This document shows positions 24,451 through 31,955 of a stretch of DNA of 42,829 bases, piece after piece. Positions within the stretch are counted from its first letter, which is position 1, and every line of letters starts with the position of its first letter. The stretch is from Symbiobacterium thermophilum (GTDB taxonomy: Bacteria; Bacillota; Sulfobacillia; DYFQ01): NCBI GenBank assembly GCA_020725105.1, contig DYFQ01000025.1, positions 1-42,829 of the forward strand. Direction: 5' to 3'. Made by a program: the position numbers and the translations under genes. The notes beneath the pieces were generated by a model. It saw nothing but the letters and a program-made list of their open reading frames with translations, had not been told where the DNA came from and did no database searches.

Positions 24451-26098
24451 CCAGCTGATCGTCTGCCGGTGCGAGGAGGTCACCCTGGCCCAGGTGGAAG
24501 TGGCGGTCAGTCGCGGCGCCCGTTCGATCATGGACCTGAAGTTCCACTGCCGGGCCGGAGCCGGTCATTGCCAGGGTCGCCAGTGCCAGCCTCTGCTGGT
24601 GGCGCTGCTGGCGGCCCGGCTCGGCCTCCAGGCCGGCGCGGTCCAGGGTCAGGCACCGCGGCAGCCCCGGCGCCCGGTCTGCCTGGCCCGTCTGGCCGAG
24701 GAGCGCCCCGCGTTTCCCGACCGCGATGCCCTGACACTGTTGCCGCCCGAGGCCGAGCGTCCGCCGGCCCCACCGCCCGAAGGTTCGCCGGTCAGGCCGT
24801 CGGTGGGGTCAGCCCGTTCCCGCCCGGCGCTCGGCCCCGACGTCGTGGTGGTGGGGGCCGGAGTGGTGGGAGCGGCGACCGCATACTACCTCGCCCGCGC
24901 CGGCCTGAGGGTTGTGGTCCTGGATCAGGCCGGCATCGCCCGGGAGGCTTCCGGGCGTAACTCTGGCGGCATACGCCAGCACGGACGAGGGGTGGATCTG
25001 CCGTTGGCCCGCGAAGCCCTGCTCCGGTGGGCCGAACTCAACGACGAACTGGAGGAGCCGTTCGGGTGGCGGCAGGCCGGCGACGTCCTGGTGGCGCTGA
25101 CCGAACGGGAGATGCTGCGGCTGGAGCGGGCCGCGCAGGTCCAGCGGGAGGCCGGGCTCCACGTTGAACTGGTTGACCGGGCAGGGCTGCGGGAATTGCT
25201 CCCGGGGCTCACTCCCCGGGCCCTGGGGGGAAGCCATTGCCCCACTGACGCCCAGGCCAACCCGGTGCTGGCCGTCTGGAGCCTGGTCAACGCCGTGCGG
25301 CGGCGGGGCGGGAGCGTCCTCACCGGGACAACCGTTCTCCGCCTGCTGACCGGGCGGCAAGGAGTTCGAGGCGTCGTGACCAGTCGCGGGACCTTCCAGG
25401 CGCCCATCGCGGTCCTGGCGGCGGGGCCCTGGACCCGTTCGCTGGCCCTGACGGCCGGCGTATCCCTGGAGCTGCTGGCCCGCCGCTCGCAACTGGCGGT
25501 CACCGAACCGCTGCCCGGCACCGTCCGGCCCTTCTTCGCCGGCAACGCCATCTACGGCCGGCAGACCGACGAAGGCAACATTGTCTTCGGCGGGGGCGGG
25601 TCCTGGGAGCGGGTGGAGGAGGATCCCATCCCGCTACCGAGAGCCCGGACTGCCCGAGCCGCCACGCCCCGGACTCTCGGCCGGCTGGCCACGCGGCTCC
25701 TCGAACTCTTTCCGGGGCTCGGCGGGGTCACCGTCCTGCGGGCGTTTTCGGGTCTTGTCGATCTCACCCCTGACGGCCTGCCCCTCGCGGGCCCGGTGCC
25801 GGGGGTGCCCGGCCTGTACGTGGCCGCCGGGACGAGCGGCCACGGCTTCGGGATCGCGCCCGCCATCGGCCACCGGTTGGCCGAAGCCATCGTCACCGGA
25901 ACCGTGGCCCCCGCCCTCCATCGCTTTGCCCCGCTCCGCTTTCCGCCGGACCTGGACTTTCCGAAGGCCTACCGGGCGCGCTACGGCTCGTCCGCCGAGC
26001 CCGTCGAAGGAGTGGTGGCCCAACTGGGCCTTTCCGAAGGAGTTGCCCTGACCGCGGACGGAGGGAGCTCTTGTTGCCAGAGTTCAACGGCGAGGTGA
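24443..26098 (+). CDS. BFD [2Fe-2S] domain fused to DAO-family FAD dehydrogenase (HcnC/sarcosine oxidase beta-like)
   Basis: The 551-residue protein has a BFD-like iron-sulfur domain at residues 1-60 with ligands Cys8, Cys10, Cys43 and Cys48 (VCRCEEVT; GHCQGRQCQP). A Pro/Arg-rich linker covers 65-130. A D-amino-acid-oxidase-fold FAD domain covers about 132-520 (DVVVVGAGVVGAATAYYLAR, GRNSGGIRQHGRGVDLPLA, DLTPDGLPLAGPVPGVPGL, AAGTSGHGFGIAPAIGHRLA). DAO-type subunits oxidise C-N bonds of amino acids, sarcosine or opines. ATG 24443 overlaps the previous gene by 8 bp. The last 118 bp, about 40 residues beyond the usual family end, overlap the convergent ATPase gene. The tail reads SSCCQSSTAR and may be a product of the insertion junction. 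Confidence 0.88.
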   Translation: MDDQLIVCRCEEVTLAQVEVAVSRGARSIMDLKFHCRAGAGHCQGRQCQPLLVALLAARLGLQAGAVQGQAPRQPRRPVCLARLAEERPAFPDRDALTLLPPEAERPPAPPPEGSPVRPSVGSARSRPALGPDVVVVGAGVVGAATAYYLARAGLRVVVLDQAGIAREASGRNSGGIRQHGRGVDLPLAREALLRWAELNDELEEPFGWRQAGDVLVALTEREMLRLERAAQVQREAGLHVELVDRAGLRELLPGLTPRALGGSHCPTDAQANPVLAVWSLVNAVRRRGGSVLTGTTVLRLLTGRQGVRGVVTSRGTFQAPIAVLAAGPWTRSLALTAGVSLELLARRSQLAVTEPLPGTVRPFFAGNAIYGRQTDEGNIVFGGGGSWERVEEDPIPLPRARTARAATPRTLGRLATRLLELFPGLGGVTVLRAFSGLVDLTPDGLPLAGPVPGVPGLYVAAGTSGHGFGIAPAIGHRLAEAIVTGTVAPALHRFAPLRFPPDLDFPKAYRARYGSSAEPVEGVVAQLGLSEGVALTADGGSSCCQSSTAR

Positions 26099-27078
26099 CA
26101 CCGCGCCTGGTGGCCGCCAGCCAGCGTAACCAGGGGAGGGTCTTCCGTTCCGCAGATATCCTGGCACCACGGGCAGCGGGGATGAAATCGACAGCCCCGT
26201 GGAATGGCGATGGGATTGGGTGTTTCGCCTTGCAGAACGATTCGCTGGCGACCCGTGGCCGGTGATGGATCGGGTACGGCGGACAGAAGAGCCCTGGCAT
26301 AGGGATGAGCGGGGCGCTCGAGCACCGATTCAACAGGCCCATCCTCAACGATCCTGCCGAGATACATGATCAGTACGCGATCACAGAGGTAGCGGGCGAT
26401 AGACAGGTCGTGGGTGATGATGAGATAGCTCAGGCCGTGGGAGTCTCGCAGCCGGGCGAGGAGCTGGATGATATCGATCCGGCGAGAAACATCGAGCATT
26501 GAGACGGGCTCGTCAGCCACGATCAGCGAAGGCCGCAGTACCAGGGCGGCAGCGATGGCAACCCGCTGGCGCTGACCCCCGGACAGCTCGTGCGGGTAGC
26601 GATCAAGGAAGTCCGACGCCGGCTTCAGACCGGTCTCTTCAAGTACCTGGATGACCCGGGCGTGTCGCTCACTCTCGGACCTTGCCAGTCCATGAGCGAT
26701 CAAGGGTTCGACAACGATCTGATACACGCTCTGTCGCGGGTTCAGGGCCTCGTATGGGTCCTGATAGATTGCCTGAACCCGGCGGCGCATTGCTTTCAGC
26801 TCCCGCCCTCGCAGGTGCGTCAGGTCTTTGCCTTCAAAGACAATGGAACCGCCGGTCGGTTCAAGCAGCCGCAGGAGCGTCTTGGCGGTTGTGGTCTTGC
26901 CGGAGCCGCTCTCTCCGACCAGTGCCACGCTCTCGCCGGGCAGTATCTGAAAAGTGACCCCATCAACCGCTCTCACGTGCCGCATGCGAGGGCCTAGAAT
27001 GGACCCGAGCAGCCCCGAACGAACCGGAAACCATTTACGCAAGTCCTTCACACTGACCACGGGCGCAACCATGTTCAT
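25981..27078 (-). CDS. oligopeptide/dipeptide ABC transporter ATP-binding protein, DppF/OppF type
   Basis: This 365-residue ATPase has Walker A GESGSGKTT, signature ELSGGQRQRVAIAAAL, Walker B LIVADEPVSMLDVS, H-loop IITHDL, and the C-terminal oligo_HPY region with its Cys cluster (GCRFHPRCPWCQDIC, ARCHLAVE). The family normally ends near CHLAVE; here about 32 further residues (ending TPSTGSADEP) are read antisense to the dehydrogenase gene. The ATG at 27078 overlaps the OppD stop as ATGA. A second ATG at 27072 is better spaced from GAGAGGG. It is the last gene of the lower-GC transporter operon. Confidence 0.93.
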   Translation of the reverse strand: MNMVAPVVSVKDLRKWFPVRSGLLGSILGPRMRHVRAVDGVTFQILPGESVALVGESGSGKTTTAKTLLRLLEPTGGSIVFEGKDLTHLRGRELKAMRRRVQAIYQDPYEALNPRQSVYQIVVEPLIAHGLARSESERHARVIQVLEETGLKPASDFLDRYPHELSGGQRQRVAIAAALVLRPSLIVADEPVSMLDVSRRIDIIQLLARLRDSHGLSYLIITHDLSIARYLCDRVLIMYLGRIVEDGPVESVLERPAHPYARALLSAVPDPSPATGRQRIVLQGETPNPIAIPRGCRFHPRCPWCQDICGTEDPPLVTLAGGHQARCHLAVELWQQELPPSAVRATPSERPSWATTPSTGSADEP

Positions 27079-28076
27079 GGGCCCTCTCTCGGGTAGAGGT
27101 GACATGCCGCCAGGTGTCCAGCCATGACCGGCCTTGGCTGCGGCTCCGCTTCCCCACACTCAGCGATGGCCGCAGGGCAGCGGTCACGGAAGTAGCATCC
27201 GCGAAGAGGCTGGGTCAGGTCCGGTGGGTCGCCCGGAATGGGGCGTAACGCCACTCTTGGACCTCGGATTCTCGGGATTGCCGAAACAAGACACTGAGTG
27301 TATGGGTGCTTGGGGGCACGAAACAAGGCGTCCACAGGCCCGGATTCAACAAGCTTGCCCGCATACATCACCAGTATGTGGTCACACAGCTCAGCCAGAA
27401 AGGCAAGATCATGGCTGATGACCACCAGACTTAGCCCCAACCTACCCTGGAGGTCGCGTAGCAGTTCCAGGATCTGCGCCTGCACCATCACGTCGAGTGC
27501 CGTGGTCGGCTCGTCCGCGATCACGACCTTCGGCCCGCACGCCAGAGCCATGGCGATCATAACCCGTTGCCGCATGCCACCACTGAACTCATGGGGGTAT
27601 TCGGACGCGCGCCCCTGGGGGATACCGACCAGTTCAAAGAGCTCGGCCACCCTGCGGTAGGCCTGGGCCGGCGGAACGCCGTCATGAAGCACGATGGCGT
27701 CTGCAGTCTGCTCGCGTACGCTTCGTACAGGATTCAAGGCGTTCATCGCGCCCTGAAAGATCATTGCGATCTCTTTCCACCGAATCCGTCGAACCTGGCG
27801 TAGCGGCATCCGGAGCACGTCCTGACCACGGTATCGGATGACGCCACCCGCGATCCGGCCGCCAGGCGGCAACAGCCGCATGAGAGAAAGCCCCACCGTG
27901 GTTTTTCCACAACCCGACTCGCCCGCAAGACCCAGAATCTGCCCTGGGGCCACCGAGAAGGAGATGCCGTCCACGGCCCTGAGCAAGCCACGACGGGTAT
28001 CGAAATACGCTCGGAGGTCGAATACCTCAAGCAGTTTGGGTCTGGCTGTCTGGTTCTGGTTCTGCCCACTGGCCAC
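27075..28076 (-). CDS. oligopeptide/dipeptide ABC transporter ATP-binding protein, DppD/OppD type
   Basis: The 333-residue ATPase has Walker A GESGCGKTT, Q-loop FQGAMNALNPV, signature EFSGGMRQRVMIAMAL, Walker B VVIADEPTTALDV, H-loop VISHDL, and the oligo_HPY C-terminus (GCYFRDRCPAAIAEC, AACHLYPREG). The GTG at 28076 has GGAGGG 12 bases upstream, a long spacing, so the exact start is less sure. It lies between the DppC-type permease (17-bp gap) and the DppF-type ATPase (4-bp overlap). Confidence 0.93.
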   Translation of the reverse strand: MASGQNQNQTARPKLLEVFDLRAYFDTRRGLLRAVDGISFSVAPGQILGLAGESGCGKTTVGLSLMRLLPPGGRIAGGVIRYRGQDVLRMPLRQVRRIRWKEIAMIFQGAMNALNPVRSVREQTADAIVLHDGVPPAQAYRRVAELFELVGIPQGRASEYPHEFSGGMRQRVMIAMALACGPKVVIADEPTTALDVMVQAQILELLRDLQGRLGLSLVVISHDLAFLAELCDHILVMYAGKLVESGPVDALFRAPKHPYTQCLVSAIPRIRGPRVALRPIPGDPPDLTQPLRGCYFRDRCPAAIAECGEAEPQPRPVMAGHLAACHLYPREGP

Positions 28077-28093
28077 GGCCGTCCGAGTCCCTC

Positions 28094-28999
28094 CTAGCGC
28101 CTCCTGAGCCGCGGGTTGGTTATCTCGTCAAGGGAATACCCCACCAGGCTGAATCCGAGGACCAACAGGATGATGGCAACCCCAGGCGGGACGATGAACC
28201 AGTAGGCTCCCATGGACGTGGCTCCGCGGCTGAAGGCGAAATGCAGCATGGTTCCCCAGCTAGGCCGACCAGGATCGCCCAGCCCCAGGAAACTCAGAGT
28301 GGCCTCGGAAAGAATGGCCAGCGCGACCGTGAGCACCGTGTTGGCGAGGATAAGGGGAACGACGTTGGGCAGGATGTGAACGTAGAGGATCCTCGCGTCT
28401 GAGCAGCCTATCGACCTGGCACGTTCTACGAACGCTCTCTCCCGCAGGGAAAGGGTCTCGGATCGGACGATTCGAGCCGTACTGGTCCAGCCGGTAAGTC
28501 CGATGACCAGGATGATTATGGACAAGCTGGGGCCAACCAGTGCTACCAACAGGATCATGAGCGGTAGCCACGGCACAACGAAGAAGAGATCGGTCACCCG
28601 CATGAGGCCTTCGCCCAACCATCCTCTGTAGTAACCCGCCAGCAGCCCTACCACTGTTCCGACCACCATCGAGATGGCCGTGGCCAGGATGCCGACGGAC
28701 AGGGAGACTCTTGTTCCCCAGACGACCTGGCTGAGGACATCGCGGCCGACATCGTCCGTGCCGAGCCAGTGGCCGCGCTGTGGGGGCAGGAAAGATGTTC
28801 CTTGTCCCGCTGATCGGGCAGGATCATGCGGCGCAAGCCACGGTGCGAAAACGGCCGTGAAGGCGAAGATCACGATGAGCACGGCTCCAACCATGCCGAG
28901 CGGGTTGCGCCGGTACAGACTCCAGAACTGGAGCAGGTCTTTGAGGAACCTGTTCTGGCGACTGCCTCGCTGGGGGGAGTCATGGGTTCGGGTTTTCAA
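28094..28999 (-). CDS. oligopeptide/dipeptide ABC transporter permease, DppC/OppC type (second system)
   Basis: This is a roughly 301-residue permease: LQFWSLYRRNPLGMVGAVLI at the N-terminus, then GTDDVGRDVLSQVVWGTRVS, the EAA loop VERARSIGCSDARILYVHIL, and LSFLGLGDPGRPSWG. The frame stays open back to 29146, but that would overlap the binding-protein gene and translate a hairpin. The best available start is TTG 28999, just after the hairpin, with only a weak AAGAACGGGA site. A non-standard or different start is possible. Confidence 0.88.
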   Translation of the reverse strand: MKTRTHDSPQRGSRQNRFLKDLLQFWSLYRRNPLGMVGAVLIVIFAFTAVFAPWLAPHDPARSAGQGTSFLPPQRGHWLGTDDVGRDVLSQVVWGTRVSLSVGILATAISMVVGTVVGLLAGYYRGWLGEGLMRVTDLFFVVPWLPLMILLVALVGPSLSIIILVIGLTGWTSTARIVRSETLSLRERAFVERARSIGCSDARILYVHILPNVVPLILANTVLTVALAILSEATLSFLGLGDPGRPSWGTMLHFAFSRGATSMGAYWFIVPPGVAIILLVLGFSLVGYSLDEITNPRLRRR

Positions 29000-29017
29000 G
29001 TCCCGTTCTTGATGACC

Positions 29018-29053
29018 GGAGGCGGTGGGTGGACCGGTCCACCCACCGCCTCC
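29018..29053 (-). other. 36-bp perfect palindrome (hairpin) between binding-protein and permease genes
   Basis: The left half 29018-29035 begins GGAGGCGG and is the exact reverse complement of 29036-29053; there is no mismatch. In RNA this gives up to 16 GC-rich pairs with a minimal loop. It lies 17 nt after the binding-protein stop and 18 nt before the permease start. There is no T run on the minus strand, so it is more likely a processing, stability or partial-termination element than a full terminator. Confidence 0.8.
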
Positions 29054-29070
29054 CGCGTGTCGCTGAGACG

Positions 29071-30858
29071 TCACCTTGTGGTCGCCCGTCGAGCCCGGGC
29101 GAGCGCCACCGCCGCCACCACGAGAGCTATGATGGCAACAAGCCACGGTAGATTTGCACCAGCAGCCGGTGCTGCCGTCGGTTCCTCTGGGACCGCGGGG
29201 GCCTGCACCAGGTGGAGGGTCCTGGAAGTCTGGACGTTCAACTTGGACAGCATCCCGTCCACCATCAGCACGGGGCCGTCAAACAGATCGGCTCTGTACG
29301 CCTGTACCCGCATCGGGCTCCACAGGACGATATACGGGAGGTCCCGCAGCAGAAGCTCCTGCATTCGCCAGACCAGTCGCTGCCGTTGGGCATCGTCTAC
29401 CGCCCGCCTTTGCTCCTCGTAGAGCTGGTCGTATTCCGGGTTGCAGTACCCGACGTCCTGCCACGAGCCGATCTGGGCGCAAATCATGGTCATCAGGTTG
29501 AACTCCGGGTCAGGGTCTCCCGACCAGTTCCAGATCAGGAGATCGAAGTTGTGGTCGACGACTCCGTCTCCGTCATCATCCACGTAGACCAGGGCCCCCA
29601 GATCCTCTGTCATGATCGGAGTGGCCTTGATGCCGACCTTGGCCCACCACTCCGATAGGAACTGGGCTGCCCGAAAAGCGGCCGCGTCACTCATGATGTT
29701 GAACCGGAACTCCAGGCGCTGGCCGCGCGGACCTTCGCGGACGCCGTCTGCGTCCCGGTCCAGGTACCCTGCCGCCTCAAGAATCGCACGCGCTTTGTCA
29801 AGATCGAAGGGGTAATCGTTCAGGCTTGCGTTGAACCACTTCTCGTTGGCCGGTGAGATCACGCTCAGACCGGGCTGGCCGTAACCGTAGAGAACGGTAT
29901 CCACCAGAAACTGCTTGTCCACGGCGTGGGCCAACGCCTGCCGTACAGCCGGGTCAAACAGCAAGGGATTACCCTTGCCGCCCTCCAGGCTGTTGATGAT
30001 GACCTCGGTGAACCAGAAAGACGGGACGGAAACAACCTTGATGCGCGGATCCTGTGTCAGGCGGCTTACCAGTGATGGAGGCACCTCCCGGACCCCGTCC
30101 ACCTCTCCGGCCCGCAGAGCCTGAACGGCCGCCTCATCGTTCTGAAACTCGATGAGCACCAGGGTGTCCAGATATGGCCTGCCTCTCCAGTATTCCGTGT
30201 TGGCCACGAGCCGGAGAAACTGTCCCTTCTTCCATTCCCCGAACTTCCAGGGGCCGGATCCCATCACAGGTTCGTTCGGGAAGGCCATGACCTCGTCGCG
30301 GGAGCTGAATCCACCCCAGACGTGCTTGGGGAGAATCAGCACGTTGCGAATGTTGAACAGGAAGGTGGCCAGCGGCTCTTCGAGTCGAAACACTACCGTA
30401 TCAGGCTGTGGGACCGTGACCTCGGCAATTGAATCGACGTATGCGGCAAAGGTACCGAGCTCGTACTCTTTGATGAAGTCGAAGGTGAACTTCACGTCCT
30501 CAGCCGTCAGGGGTCTGCCGTCATGCCACTTTGCCTGGTCGGTCAGACGGAAGGTCCACTGCAAGCCGTCTGGGGACGCGGACCACTCGGTCGCCAGGCC
30601 GGGTACGTAGTTGAAGTCCTCGTCGTAATCGATCAGGCTCTCGTACATCAGACGACTGATCATCAGGCCGGCTTCAAGGATGGTCACAAACATGTTCATG
30701 GTTTCAGGTCCCGAGTAGGCCCAGCGGAAAGTACCACCGTAGGGCTTGTTCTCAGCTGCCGGGGCTGCCGCCGCTTCCGTGACAGCTATGGTACCGAGAC
30801 ACAAGACCATCGCCAGGACCACCCAGCGCCGCCAGTGTGAACCTGATAGCCTGCTCAC
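29071..30858 (-). CDS. peptide ABC transporter substrate-binding protein (SBP family 5) with C-terminal membrane anchor
   Basis: The 595-residue extracellular receptor has a Sec signal peptide (RRWVVLAMVLCLGTIAVTEA, AAA-P), with no lipobox. The SBP_bac_5 body shows GGTFRWAYSGPETMN, EWSASPDGLQWTFRLTDQAK, WHDGRPLTAEDVKFTFDF and GSGPWKFGEWKKGQFLRL. Two Ca-loop-like stretches (DRDADGVREG, DDDGDGVVDH) are typical of related proteins. After a Pro/Ala linker the protein ends in one membrane helix and basic residues (NLPWLVAIIALVVAAVALAR and ARRATTR). It is thus probably tethered by its C-terminus instead of by lipid. The GTG start follows GAGGAGGTG. The ligand is presumably a peptide or similar and is unproven. 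Confidence 0.93.
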   Translation of the reverse strand: MSRLSGSHWRRWVVLAMVLCLGTIAVTEAAAAPAAENKPYGGTFRWAYSGPETMNMFVTILEAGLMISRLMYESLIDYDEDFNYVPGLATEWSASPDGLQWTFRLTDQAKWHDGRPLTAEDVKFTFDFIKEYELGTFAAYVDSIAEVTVPQPDTVVFRLEEPLATFLFNIRNVLILPKHVWGGFSSRDEVMAFPNEPVMGSGPWKFGEWKKGQFLRLVANTEYWRGRPYLDTLVLIEFQNDEAAVQALRAGEVDGVREVPPSLVSRLTQDPRIKVVSVPSFWFTEVIINSLEGGKGNPLLFDPAVRQALAHAVDKQFLVDTVLYGYGQPGLSVISPANEKWFNASLNDYPFDLDKARAILEAAGYLDRDADGVREGPRGQRLEFRFNIMSDAAAFRAAQFLSEWWAKVGIKATPIMTEDLGALVYVDDDGDGVVDHNFDLLIWNWSGDPDPEFNLMTMICAQIGSWQDVGYCNPEYDQLYEEQRRAVDDAQRQRLVWRMQELLLRDLPYIVLWSPMRVQAYRADLFDGPVLMVDGMLSKLNVQTSRTLHLVQAPAVPEEPTAAPAAGANLPWLVAIIALVVAAVALARARRATTR

Positions 30859-30965
30859 GACAACACCTCCTCGATGGTGCTGGCCCGGGCGGGGCCCTCT
30901 TCAGTCGGGCACCGTCCCAGAAGCCGGACTCTGGTTTGTCCGGGCGGCCCTAGCTTTGAGCCCAC
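30855..30965 (-). CDS. putative 36-aa leader ORF upstream of the binding protein
   Basis: In the 134-bp gap between the DppB-type permease and the binding-protein gene, a GTG at 30965 is preceded by AAGGAGGT. It opens a 37-codon frame (starts VGSKLGPPGQTR, ends STIEEVLS) whose TGA overlaps the binding-protein GTG as GTGA. Spacing from the site to GTG is short (about 3 nt). The binding protein's own GAGGAGGTG lies inside the last codons. This layout would couple translation, but the peptide may be chance. Confidence 0.35.
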   Translation of the reverse strand: MGSKLGPPGQTRVRLLGRCPTEEGPARASTIEEVLS

Positions 30966-30992
30966 CTACCTCCTTCCAAGGGCGAAGCCCGG

Positions 30993-31955
30993 TCAGTACT
31001 TGACCCGTGGGTCAAGGTAAGCGTAAAGAATGTCTGCCAGCAGGTTGGCTACAATCACCGCCGCCGCGATGACCAGGAAAGAACCCTGTAGGAGCGGGTA
31101 GTCTCGATTGAGCACTGCCTGGTATATGAGCCGGCCCACTCCGGGCCACGTGAACACGATCTCGGCCTGGAGCGCCCCTGCGACGGAGAAGCCGAGGTTC
31201 ACGGCGATCACGGTGACCAGCGGCAGCATGGCGTTGGGTAGAGCATACCGTCGGATCACCTGGTCTTCGTTGAATCCCTTGGCCCGCGCCGTCAGGATGT
31301 AATCTTCGGTCAATACTCCCAGGAGAGAATTGCGCATGATCAGGGAGTACTGGCCCAGCAACACCAGGGTGAGAGTACCGGCGGGCAATACCAGGTGGCG
31401 CGCGACGTCGGCGAGGTAGGCCCAATACGCCGGAAACGTGGCGCCCGGGGTTACCATTCCCGAAATCGGCAATCTTCCGGCAAAGAGTACTATCACGATC
31501 ATGGACAGCCAGAAGGTAGGCACCGACCACAGGACCAGCGATACGGTCAACCCCGCGAGGTCGACGGCTCCCCCGCGGCGTCGAGCCGCCCACAGCCCGA
31601 TAAGTACACCCAGGACAATGGCCAGCACATTGGCCAGCATCATGAGCAGGACGGTGGCAAGTAACCGCTCACCGAGGATTTCCAGCACCGGGCGTTTATA
31701 AGTGAAGGACAGCCCCAGGTTGCCCCTGAGGAGATTGGCGAGGTAGAGCCAGTACTGAGTGCCCAGAGGCTGGTCCAGGCCGAACATTGCCGCCAGCCGG
31801 TTCATCTCCTCCGGCGTTATGCGTGGGTCTCTGAAGAGCTTTCGAACCGGATCGCCAGGCAGCATTCGAAACAGAAGAAAGTTCAGGGTGAGGACAATGT
31901 ACAGGCTGACGATTGTGTCAGCTACTCTTCGCAGGACGTACGCCCGAAACCCCAT
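30993..31955 (-). CDS. oligopeptide/dipeptide ABC transporter permease, DppB/OppB type (second system)
   Basis: This 320-residue permease is the first gene of the lower-GC operon. Its N-terminus is FRAYVLRRVADTIVSLYIVL, then FRMLPGDPVRKLFRDPR. The EAA loop is LTARAKGFNEDQVIRRYALP, then FTWPGVGRLIYQAVLNRDYP, with the terminal YAYLDPRVKY typical of DppB. ATG 31955 has GAAGGGAG four bases upstream. Operon order is dppB, binding protein, dppC, dppD, dppF, with the binding protein second, not first as is common. Confidence 0.93.
   Translation of the reverse strand: MGFRAYVLRRVADTIVSLYIVLTLNFLLFRMLPGDPVRKLFRDPRITPEEMNRLAAMFGLDQPLGTQYWLYLANLLRGNLGLSFTYKRPVLEILGERLLATVLLMMLANVLAIVLGVLIGLWAARRRGGAVDLAGLTVSLVLWSVPTFWLSMIVIVLFAGRLPISGMVTPGATFPAYWAYLADVARHLVLPAGTLTLVLLGQYSLIMRNSLLGVLTEDYILTARAKGFNEDQVIRRYALPNAMLPLVTVIAVNLGFSVAGALQAEIVFTWPGVGRLIYQAVLNRDYPLLQGSFLVIAAAVIVANLLADILYAYLDPRVKY

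Noticed and set aside
29000-29146. Longer N-terminus of the second DppC-type permease
   Set aside because: It would translate the 36-bp palindrome and overlap the binding-protein gene by 76 bp; composition is not protein-like.
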